NCBI GenBank assembly: GCA_026745465.1
Contig: JACYXH010000136.1
Location: 5,001-69,000, forward strand
Reading direction: 5' to 3'
Origin: Lota lota
Lineage: Eukaryota > Chordata > Actinopteri > Gadiformes > Lotidae
Length of the DNA: 64,000 nucleotides
Shown here piece by piece: positions 16,081 to 26,181 of this stretch. The notes beneath the pieces are model-generated. The model was not told the origin of the DNA. It worked only from the letters and a program-made list of their open reading frames with translations, and ran no database searches. Numbering within the stretch: the stretch's first letter is position 1; every line of letters begins with the position of its first letter. A program made the position numbers and the translations under genes.

Positions 16081-16430
16081 TTGTATTTCTTTTGGCAGAA
16101 GCTAAAGCTTAACATGTCTACAGGCTGAAGCAGAATAGCACAAGGTTTGCTATGAATTAATTATTAGAAATCTTAACACAGCAGCCAATAAGAATTATTT
16201 GCCTTATTAAGATGCTGATTAGATTTTCATTGAATTGCAGTTTTTTTTTTTTTCATTTCTGCCTTCCATACATCATTGTAATGTATGAAACATGTTGAAC
16301 AATGGCATGTGAAACAATGGAAGGGAGCTGCAGCTTAATTGTTGTCTTGCAATTAAGGGAGAGAGAAACAATCTCAAAGATAGAATAGAAAGTTGTAAAT
16401 AAAAGGAAAATTGTCTATTCATGGTGATAA
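16081..16430. other. candidate conserved non-coding element
   Basis: AT-rich and repeat-free except for a T12 run near 16242. It holds AATTAATTATTAG, several ACAATGG (SOX-like) sites and TTGCAATTAAG, plus a 7-bp inverted repeat, CATACAT/ATGTATG, at 16267-16287. Enhancer-like by eye. Confidence 0.3.
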
Positions 16431-17276
16431 ATATCAGCACTGCGGTTCACAATATCCTTCCATTGCTATGATAGAAAAGCCAAACTGAAACATTTGCAAA
16501 ATACAACTGTAGTCTGACACAAGACCTACATCACCTGTAGGAGTCACACACGCTGCTATGCTACATGCTACAACGCTAGCATGTATTGGTTTAACCCCAT
16601 CGTCTGACAGGCTAGAGCGGCGCACAAAATAGATCAACAAATAAACCATAACCATTAGATTGCAAAAAAAACGTAGAAAATCTGCAAATTCCTGCGTGTA
16701 AAAAGAAAGAAAGTGACAGTGTAGTGATGTAGTGACCTACATATGACAGGTCAGTTAGCTGTCCACATACAATACACACAGCAGCTCTGTGGAATGAACA
16801 TCAGTGTCCATCGTCCCAGGAGGGAGACGCTTCCCTGAAACAGTAGAGCTAATGAAATGGGGAACTATAAATAGCGGTATCATTACTGAGAAAAGGACCT
16901 CGCCACCAGTATCTCGGTGTAAGGCTTTTTACACTAACAACGGCTCTATGGTAATACACCTAGCTGTGTCATTAAGACGACTGCAGACCGAGATTGTGCC
17001 GACAGTAAATATCAAGAAACATGGTGACAAGTGCACATGATACAAAATATATATATATATATATATCAGATGCAATTCTTTTTTTCAACGTATTTTTCTT
17101 CTCTTTCGATTTTCTGTAATGAAAATTGAAGTTCAATAAAAAAATTCAAAACACACCTGTGTTTGTGTTAGCACTTGCAGCAGGGCTGGTTATACATTTT
17201 GGTCGTTTGTTCAGAAAATACAGTTGCAAATGATGTGCCTTTCATTTGTGTGTTAATTAATTAGCAAAGCAAATAC
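16431..17276. other. unique sequence with a short (TA)n
   Basis: (TA)n at about 17047-17067 and TTAATTAA at 17253-17260. No gene is recognised. Confidence 0.5.
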
Positions 17277-17307
<31 letters not shown>

Positions 17308-17308
17308 G
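17277..17308. repeat. poly-T joined to poly-G
   Basis: T10 (17277-17286) then G22 (17287-17308). Confidence 0.96.
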
Positions 17309-18006
17309 ATTTCTAACATTTCACCAACGCCCACAAGAAAGAATTAAAGTTTGGCATAGTGCATAAAAATGCTCTTGGTTTGATAAGAGCCCGGCCCCAG
17401 AGATGCGTTAACCAAGGTAGCAAACGGCTCACACAACTCATGCCAAACAGACAAGGAAACAAGTCACAGCACATACAGTACATCTAATGCTCAATAAACG
17501 TCCCATTCTCATCCCACATCCCATTGTCTGTTTTTCTCAATTCTCTCTTTTTAGAGCGTGATCGTTTCCTTAACCACAACACGTTCGGGTCAGACCATAT
17601 TTCACGAGCCCAGACGCAGGTAGGGTACCACTGCTGCACCCCCAAGAAGACCAAAAAGCGAACTAAAAAGAGACATTCAAAGTCTTCTACCACTGCCGCA
17701 CATTTAGACCGCTGTAATCCAATTCCAATCAATCCTTCCTTTTTGCATCCCAAGCAGCCTCCACTGACTGCGACGCCCGAAGACAACTATTTCACCACCT
17801 CTGTCACGCCTAATTAACAACTCAGATGTACAATTTAGAAATTTCGCAATTAACCTACTAAAATATTGTTGGAGGATGCTAATTGTTGTGCCAGTTGCCA
17901 TAAAGACTCATTTGCATAATGTATGTGCACCGAAAAGAAAAAAACACAACAACAATTATGAGCTGTTGATCGCGCAAGGAGCCGGCTCAAAAACGCTTGG
18001 AGCTAA
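17309..18006. other. unique non-coding sequence
   Basis: Single-copy sequence. An inverted octamer ATTTGCAT lies at 17910-17917. Small open frames on both strands at 17484-17900 resemble no known protein. Confidence 0.5.
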
Positions 18007-18077
18007 GGGGGACGGGGGGGACGGGGGGACGGGACGGGGGGGGGGGGACGGGGGACGGGACGGGGGGGGGGGGGGGA
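18007..18077. repeat. (GGGGAC)n / poly-G tract
   Basis: G-runs of 3 to 15 bases separated by AC. Quadruplex-prone. Confidence 0.95.
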
Positions 18078-18785
18078 CATGTGTGATGGGTGCTTCGGTG
18101 TGCAGATGGAAGGACGTCAACGGCAATGAATCGCGCTGCTAAGAATCGTCTGAACGTGTGCATTTTGCCAGTGGCTTAGCAATGTCGGAAACAGCAAGGG
18201 ACCCCGTTTACTGATACATCTATTTCTCATTACATATATGCACACAGGGTTCATGTAAATATAAATGCACAATACTGGGTTGTTGGCCTGTTTTGTTCTG
18301 CCCTCCTTGTATATGGCTGGTGGGGAACAGGGAAGGTGTTTTCAGGGCTAGTTAGATAATAGCCAAATCCTGCCGATCTGCCGGCATGCAATAGAGGGGA
18401 ATGCACCAGTGGCACACAGCCTTTGAGGCAGTCAGGAGCCCAGCTGTGAGCAAGCGTCTCTGCACAACACTATCTAGTCAGTGCAGCCGCATCGCCGGGG
18501 AACCCCGAGACAAAAAGGCAGCCAGAGTCAATTGTCTTTCCCACTCAATGGCTCTCTGCTCCCTGTCATACATTTAACCTGCCATTCTTCTGGGGTGGTT
18601 CCGTTCTGTTTTCCTTTTCTTTTTGAAAGCCATCTCATCCTGGTGAAATCAGAACCACAGAGGAAATACAAAGCCAGCACACAACGTGAACTGATATTTT
18701 GTCTGCCACAAAAAAAAAAGGATATGTGTATTTTAAGAACGATTTGTTATTAATAATAGTGGAATTTATAATAGTATGAACGCAG
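18078..18785. other. unique non-coding sequence
   Basis: No gene or repeat is recognised; an A9 run lies near 18710. Confidence 0.5.

Positions 18786-18821
<36 letters not shown>
18786..18821. repeat. (AAT)n, about 12 units
   Basis: Perfect ATA/AAT trinucleotide run. Confidence 0.97.
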
Positions 18822-19428
18822 TCGATAATTTCAGAAACAATAATATTACATATAATAGCGACAACAACCGCACAATTTTATAATGAGAAGGCTCATTAAC
18901 TCTGTCAGGGTGCATTGAAATTAATGTTCCCTATAGGATTCTGAAATGCTTACCTCCTTATTCCTAACTCTATTTACTCCAGGTAATTCTTTTAGTAAGC
19001 CTCACATGTGGTTAATTACAGGCTCGCACAGAAATGTATTTAGCCCATCCTCGATCCCTTTCTGGATAAAGAACACGATGTGGAAGCCGGGCGAACAAAT
19101 AAACGCAGGTGATGAACAGACACCGGAGCACATTCAGCACATTTGGGAACGCCGTCACACGCTGCAACGCGGTGTTGACAACGCTGACCACTTGGCAGTG
19201 CCGGTGTGGTCTCCTCTCCCTTAATCCACTCACACTAACACTGGAGCTGAGCATGTATCAGCCCTGGATCGGCTCTGCTCCCTCTCCATCTCTGTCTCTC
19301 TGTGTGTCTCGCCCTCTCCCTCTCCCTCTCTACACCTCTTGTTCCTGAACCTGGCGAGTCAAAGGTCAGGAAAACAACAAGTCAATAGCAAGCAGAGAAG
19401 CGGCTAAGCGGCCTGCACCACGGCTGGG
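18822..19428. other. unique sequence
   Basis: Ends in a CT/CCCTCT-rich patch at 19285-19335. No gene is recognised. Confidence 0.5.
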
Positions 19429-19730
19429 GGAGAGAGAGAGAGAGAGAGCTGTGCGAAGGAGCGAAGCCTCTCGTGGCACACGGTGATTTAGCCTGTAATA
19501 GTTTTCTGTAATCTCTTTGTATTGATTAAACCTCACATCAAACAGGAGTCTGGCTGCACAACCTCTCTTTTCTTGGTCAGAAATACCATATGGAGGTAAT
19601 CTTTCACCTTTGTTATTCCTGCAGCTCGGCTGTTGCGAGCCCTCCTCCCTTTCTCCCCTCCCCCTCTCTTTCTCTCTCCCTCTTCTTTTCTCTTTGCCTT
19701 CAGAGACTCAGGTGGGGCAGAGAGAGCGAG

Positions 19731-19766
<36 letters not shown>
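19429..19766. repeat. short (GA)n tracts with a CT-rich stretch between
   Basis: GA at 19429-19448 and 19722-19764, with a pyrimidine-rich run at 19645-19695. The opposite orientations could pair. Confidence 0.9.
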
Positions 19767-19767
<1 letters not shown>

Positions 19768-20322
19768 CAGCCAGCAGTGTAAAACAGACTGCTGAACTGA
19801 TCTGAATAACAGGCCACTTGCCAGTCAATGTATTCATTGTCTTTCCATGTGAGGGCCATGGTGAATGAGACAAGGAAAGGTACTGTAGGGCAAATAGTGT
19901 GCATTTCCTTTTTTAAATCGACCTTATTTTTATCTTCGTATTCACCAGCACCCGCCCGGAAAGGGTAGGAGAAAATATGAAATAATCATAATCTCAGTAT
20001 GCACTGCGTACATTTCTAAGTGCACAAATAAATGACATAAGAGTGAAGAACAAAGACCACCTTGATATTAAGCGTATCTCAATGCGACACCAAGACATTT
20101 TTAAGAAGAAAGGGGGGAAGGAAAAAAAAGTGCTAAAAACACTCAATTTACTGACAGGCAAATGACTTCATGCTGCTGCTTAATCTCATTTCTTGCATAA
20201 TGCCATCTAATTAGCATATCAAAGTGAATTAATACTTCCAGGGCATTAGCAATTCAGAAATACGCTCCGGCTCCACCATTAGAGTTAGAAGGCTGCCAAC
20301 AAACTTCTAAACACGCCGAGAA

Positions 20323-20325
<3 letters not shown>
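19767..20325. other. unique sequence with a candidate conserved element
   Basis: The 20130-20270 part is repeat-free, with CATCTAATTAGCAT, GTGAATTAATAC and GCATTAGCAATTC, a homeodomain-site-rich look. No gene is recognised. Confidence 0.3.
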
Positions 20326-20359
<34 letters not shown>

Positions 20360-20513
20360 CCCTCTCCCTCTCCCTCTCTCCCTCTCTCTCTCTCCCTCTC
20401 CTCTCTCCCCTCTCTCTCCCTCTCCCTCTCCTCTCTCTCCTCTCTCTCCTCTCTCTCTCTCTCTCTCCCTCCCTCCCTCCCTCCCTCTCTCCTCTCTCTC
20501 TCTCTCTCTCCCC
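20326..20513. repeat. (CT)n with CCCTCT variants
   Basis: A 188-bp polypyrimidine tract with mixed CT, CCCTCT and CCCT units. Confidence 0.97.
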
Positions 20514-20741
20514 AGGTTACACCAGTCTGCCACTTCCTTCCGTGAAGCACACCAAACACACTGGCACTGATGTCGAGGTGAACCCGCGCCGCGCGAACAC
20601 AACCACGGTGCCACTGAAACGACCCTCTCCCCTGAGCCCTGCGCCCAAACAGCTGCAGCTGCTCACTCTGTCCTGCAACACGTATTTACCTGCACGCCGC
20701 GACCGCGGAAACTACGAGAATATAGCTCAATCACAAGGCAT

Positions 20742-20790
20742 AGAGAGAGAGACAGAGATGGTGGGGGGAGAGAGAGACAGAGATGGTGGG

Positions 20791-20884
<94 letters not shown>

Positions 20885-20949
20885 GAGAGACAGAGAGAGA
20901 GACAGAGAGAGACAGAGATAGAGAGAGGGGGGAGAGAGAGAGAGAGGGG

Positions 20950-20983
<34 letters not shown>

Positions 20984-21080
20984 CAGAGATAGAGAGAGGG
21001 GGGAGAGAGAGAGAGAGGGGGAGAGAGAGAGAGAGGAGAGAGTGAGAAAGAGAGAAAGAGAGAAAGAGAGAGAGAGAGAG
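20742..21080. repeat. (GA)n with internal duplications
   Basis: About 340 bp of polypurine. A unit around GACAGAGATA recurs at 20911 and 20982 (period 71 bp), and a GACAGAGATGGTGGGG unit is duplicated at 20751-20795. Confidence 0.95.
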
Positions 21081-21270
21081 GGGCTTGTTTGTCTTTTGAG
21101 CGCACATGAAAGAGAGCAAGGAGGGCTCTCTGTCTGGTCGGATGCCATGCAGCCAGTGAATGGCTCACTGTGTTGTGGAGGAACAAGCTGGTCAACAAGG
21201 CCACCGGACCAGCTGAGCTCTGTCAATGGCTAAGAGGGGCAGGCTATGACTCCAAACCACAGGTTATCCA

Positions 21271-21405
21271 CACACACACACACACACACTAACACACACA
21301 CACATGCCAACACTACATGCGTGCATGCACACACATCTATACAAGCTCCTTCCCACTGTCTTCCTCCTCTCTCGCTCTGTCTCTCTGTTTCTCTCTCTCT
21401 CTCTA

Positions 21406-21437
<32 letters not shown>
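21271..21437. repeat. (CA)n and (CT)n tracts
   Basis: CA at 21271-21303 and CT at about 21362-21437, separated by short unique sequence. Confidence 0.95.
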
Positions 21438-21440
<3 letters not shown>

Positions 21441-22670
21441 TACACTTGTCCTAGAGTCGCACTCTTGTTGTTGTTTTTTGTCACATGCAGGTAATTATGA
21501 TTCTTGATTCCGTTTTTCGTCATATTTGTATCTGGATATTTTATTAATGTCATTTTGATAGATGTGACAATTTTCTATAGATGTTCATTTCTTTCACCAG
21601 CTTTCTTCTCTGACATTGTCACTCAGAAACTCTGGACCCAAACAAAAATCACAGTTGTGTTTTTTGTAAATATTCATCAATATTAATGCGATGTATTTTC
21701 CTTTGCATTTCGCATTCTACAGGTGGAAATAATATCAAAAGAGCTCACTGATTGCATCAAATCCAGAATTGTGTTTAATGCAATGTGTGCTGCTGTTTTT
21801 TTGTTGTTGTTTGTTTTCTGCTCAATTCTCACAATTCAACAGCAATAAATCTGCATCCTAAAGGAGAAAGCCAGCAAATGCGATGTTCATGTCTAGCCAT
21901 GTGCACACCACCTGTGTTGTGGGAGATCATAAAGTTTTATGAACTTCCCTATGTCCATTTTCTCATAAACCACACAAAGTTCACTAACCATCTGCCTCAT
22001 TAAACACAAGCCACATCATTATTATACAATGTTGTCTCCCAAATGGTCTTAAAAATATACGAATTACTTGGTTAAATGTGTCTTATTTCAATATAGATTC
22101 AGCAATTGTGTAGTATATTTATTGTTATGTTTCTGTTAATTATATTTAAACACTGTGAGCCTTCTTAATAGGCCTATCATTGGGGTGGAAAACAGTAAAA
22201 CTGGAATAGACTGTGAAACTATATTGGCCATATACATAGTACATATAATTTCACAATGAAGTTACCTATTAGTAACTCAATATTTCTAAATTAGGCCTAG
22301 TATTTTGGAGGACAAGGGAAATTCCCTTTTTTAATCTTCAGCACATGTATACTATTATAAATATTATATATTCAAATCAAAATGCTTAATTACCTTTTAT
22401 AAGATGTCATTAGGTCTGAGTGCCGTTGTTACTATATACGTACAATGTGACATTATTATCTTTGTTAATTAAATACAAATTGTATATATAAAATGTGCCT
22501 ACATTGTATTAAAGCATGGACTACTAGCCATTTGTCGATTGTGTGACATTTAGGGGAAACATTTTATATTTTCTCGACTATTAATACCTAATTTGCTGTG
22601 GATATTCGCCATAAATGCAAAGGTTGCTCCTGAGGTGGATTGCTCCACGCGTACTTTCTGTTGTTTGCTG
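21438..22670. other. AT-rich unique part of intron 2 near exon 2
   Basis: Strongly AT-rich, with no open frames of interest and no simple repeat. TTAATTAA lies at 22465-22472. The composition differs clearly from the GC-richer left part of the window. Confidence 0.5.
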
Positions 22671-22698
22671 CGCGTCTGCGCGTCTGCGCGTCTGCGCG
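22671..22698. repeat. CGCGTCTG tandem repeat, 3.5 copies
   Basis: An 8-bp CpG-rich unit repeated perfectly, about 240 bp downstream of exon 2 in an otherwise AT-rich stretch. Confidence 0.95.
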
Positions 22699-22841
22699 AA
22701 TAGGGGATGCGAAGCGAGGCTCTCACACACAGGACCTCTAATTCTAATTCTAGAAAACGAACAGAATTCTTACTTCACAAAGACTTGGTGTGATTCAAAT
22801 AAAATGAAGTGATTTCGGTAGGTGCTTGCAGAATGCGGTCA

Positions 22842-23811
<970 letters not shown>

Positions 23812-24008
23812 TTTGCTTGCGCCTCGTCCAGGCTTTGATCGGTAATGGTCATGATTTGATGAAGAATGTCACCAATGTCTTGTTTCCTGCCGTCTCCGTC
23901 CGTCCCATCGTGTCCATGTGGAGGCGGCAGTGCCATGCCTCCTTGCACCGAATGGCCGGCCAAACTGACGCCACCGATGGACTGCATGATGCGGGCTTGC
24001 TCGTCCAT
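23812..24008 (-). CDS. pbx3: pbx3 coding exon 1 (PBC/TALE homeobox transcription factor, N-terminus)
   Basis: First coding exon of a PBX-family homeobox gene: 65 codons plus 2 bases. The translation starts [10 protein letters not shown] and contains [15 protein letters not shown], then [20 protein letters not shown] and LDEAQAK. The [14 protein letters not shown] stretch and the H in DILHQIM are PBX3-like; as I recall, PBX1 has a different N-terminus and DILQQIM. Residues from about 41 onward begin the PBC-A region, which in this family binds MEIS/PREP partners; the protein is a nuclear cofactor of HOX proteins. The start is chosen at 24008-24006 because its context, gcggccATGG, is strong and it matches the family N-terminus. 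An in-frame ATG 16 codons upstream has a weak context, and an in-frame TAG lies at 24071-24069. The donor reads GCAAA|GTTGGT, so the exon ends in phase 2 and joins exon 2 to give AKKHG. I cannot tell whether it is pbx3a or pbx3b. Confidence 0.93.
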
Positions 24009-24260
24009 GGCCGCGATAGAGTCTGTGCACTGAGCCACACAAATTGAAAAACTCATATACAAAATCAGCTACAACAAACGTTGTAGTCTCAGGATTAGCA
24101 ATGCGGGTATATGACCGAGGTGATCAAATGACACCCCGCGAAGTAAGAAGATGCCGGCGCTGCTTTCAAATGTTGAGTCCAAATAGTTGTTATCCTCTTG
24201 TTTTTTACGCGCTGTCCAAACTGACGGTCGGCGAAATGAGTGTTGTGCAAAAACACATGT
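24009..24260 (-). promoter_or_regulatory. pbx3: pbx3 5' leader / proximal upstream region
   Basis: Sequence immediately upstream of the pbx3 start codon. In frame with the CDS it stays open for 16 codons above an upstream ATG at 24056-24054 and is closed by TAG at 24071-24069. No TATA box is obvious within 250 bp, so this part is probably 5' untranslated leader. The transcription start cannot be fixed from sequence alone. Confidence 0.5.
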
Positions 24261-24823
24261 AGGCTATTTTCGGTCAAAACTTCTTTCTCATTATTTACAC
24301 TCGTCGATCATATCCCGCACGAATGCTCATGCCAATTTGTCTTTCTGTTTGATTTGACGCGCGGAGAATGGAAACGCTCCTCGATGATCTCTCAGTCATT
24401 AGTCTTCCTGGGATCCCTCCGTGAAATGTTCAAATCCTCCTGGTGCCGCTGAATCAAAATATCCAACATGGAAATATGTCAACGCAAAAATCAACTGCAA
24501 CTCGTGAATACGCGCCGGCACATGTGTTGCCCATATGCAATTAAAATAAATGGTTTCCACGATAACTGCAATAATAATACAAAAAATGAAATAATCTGCG
24601 ACATGGGTGTCCAAACGTAACTATAAAAATATGAACAGTAGGCCTGGTAGAAAAGTTAATACCGTTAGAGAAATGCAGCACACAAAAAAAAAAAACACAG
24701 CGAGAAATTAATTAAACAAGACGTTGTAAGGCGATGCGCAAAAAGATGTGCCTGCTGAAATTTATGAGCTCCAGCCTCTGCCTGTGTGTGTTTTATGTTG
24801 TTTGATGGCAGCGGTGGTGAGCG

Positions 24824-24831
24824 ATTGACAG
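24824..24831 (+). promoter_or_regulatory. PBX/MEIS-like composite site upstream of pbx3
   Basis: The octamer ATTGACAG occurs in the context GCGATTGACAGAG, one mismatch from the PBX-MEIS/PREP composite TGATTGACAG. It lies about 815 bp upstream of the pbx3 start. A second ATTGACAG lies in intron 1 at 23735-23742. Binding is inferred only. Confidence 0.35.
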
Positions 24832-24883
24832 AGTGCCAATGCCACTCACTCAGTGCAGACGTGTCGGAGCACGAGCAGGCAAA

Positions 24884-24887
<4 letters not shown>

Positions 24888-24914
<27 letters not shown>
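24888..24914. repeat. short (CA)n upstream of pbx3
   Basis: AAAAAAACACAC-type CA run about 0.9 kb upstream of the pbx3 start. Confidence 0.95.
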
Positions 24915-24918
<4 letters not shown>

Positions 24919-25255
24919 TCGAAACGGCAATGCAATGCTCCGCCCTGCAGAGGAGGGGTCTATATTCTTGTCACTTCTCTCGCCGGAACACTGAAAACCA
25001 AAATATTCGAGGAGCACTAGGGATGCTAGTGATTATAATGATAAAAGAACGGCAGAGTCTCTCTCGCAGAAGGATTTTCCCATTTTCTCACGCGTGCACA
25101 AATTCGTGCCAATTCTTTGGTGTAGAAGTCTAATGCGAAATTAATTCGCCCGCGCGTAGATAATGCATAATCTTCACTCAAACTTGCAGTTTGACATAGA
25201 ACTGTGAAGTTCCTTCTATGCGCCGTGCTGTAGGAGAGCCAAGGCAGCAGACATG

Positions 25256-25496
25256 TTTATATTATTGGAAGTAAAGCTCCTCGACCAATCCCCGACAAGT
25301 ATGACTGCAGGACTGACGACCAATGTGTCCTATTACTGGCAGATGCATGGTCCTGAAAGCCCACCCACTCAAGCCCTCCATCTTCACGCTGCGTGTACAA
25401 AAGGGAAGGAACTTCGGATTGGCCGTTGCCACGAGTGACATCCAGTGCGCAAGCAGGCGGCGCTGCTCCGTGCTCCTCCGCAGTTGCTATGGCAGC
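25256..25496 (-). promoter_or_regulatory. candidate promoter cluster: TATA-like, CCAAT boxes and an X-box-like palindrome
   Basis: Read on the minus strand (pbx3 direction), TATAAA lies at 25261-25256, CCAAT at 25268-25264, an inverted CCAAT (ATTGGT) at 25289-25284 and GGCCAATCC at 25425-25417. GTTGCTATGGCAGC at 25483-25496 differs by two bases from the palindromic RFX X-box GTTGCCATGGCAAC. The cluster lies 1.25-1.5 kb upstream of the pbx3 ATG, so it implies a long leader or an alternative or divergent promoter. Motif presence is seen; function is inferred. Confidence 0.35.
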
Positions 25497-25499
25497 AGA

Positions 25500-26122
25500 C
25501 ACGTTGTTAAATGCCTCGACTACAATGCACTTCAATATTATTCTTGTAAATTCACACACACGTTTGTGACTTGTGTGTGTTATTAAGACATGTGGATTTG
25601 TATTTTAGTATGTCATTTAGTAATGCCTATTTAAATGTTTAAAAAAAACACGCAATATTGTGCAAACGGTGGGCCTCTACAATGTTCCAGGTATGTCAGA
25701 ATGACCAGTCATAAAATAAGTATTGCTTGATGTTTTTTACTTCATATAATGGCAGAGGTTCCAACTCAATCCCATAAAGTAACATTATTACCAAACGGTT
25801 TGGTTTAAATGCAACACAAACTACTTGTGTGAGAATTAAATTACAAAAACAACTGTTAGTAGTTGATTATGTAGGAATTGTACTAGTTTTACATACAATT
25901 AAATAGGCTTAAAGCATATTGATGCGTAAATCATAGTTTATTTGTGGCAATATGTAGTTTAAAATAACATTATATATATATATATACAATTTAATTTAGA
26001 TTTAAATGTATATATTACATTTAAACATTTACACATATATTTGTATATGTTTTAACAGAATTCTGATCATTCTGTAGGCCTATATATTTAGACTCTGATT
26101 CAAAAGTACCTTCCACCAATGA

Positions 26123-26125
<3 letters not shown>
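25500..26125. other. AT-rich intergenic sequence
   Basis: Includes a short TATATA patch near 25976. Nothing else is recognised. Confidence 0.5.

Positions 26126-26180
<55 letters not shown>
26126..26180. repeat. (CA)n microsatellite
   Basis: Perfect CA run of about 54 bp. Confidence 0.98.
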
Positions 26181-26181
<1 letters not shown>

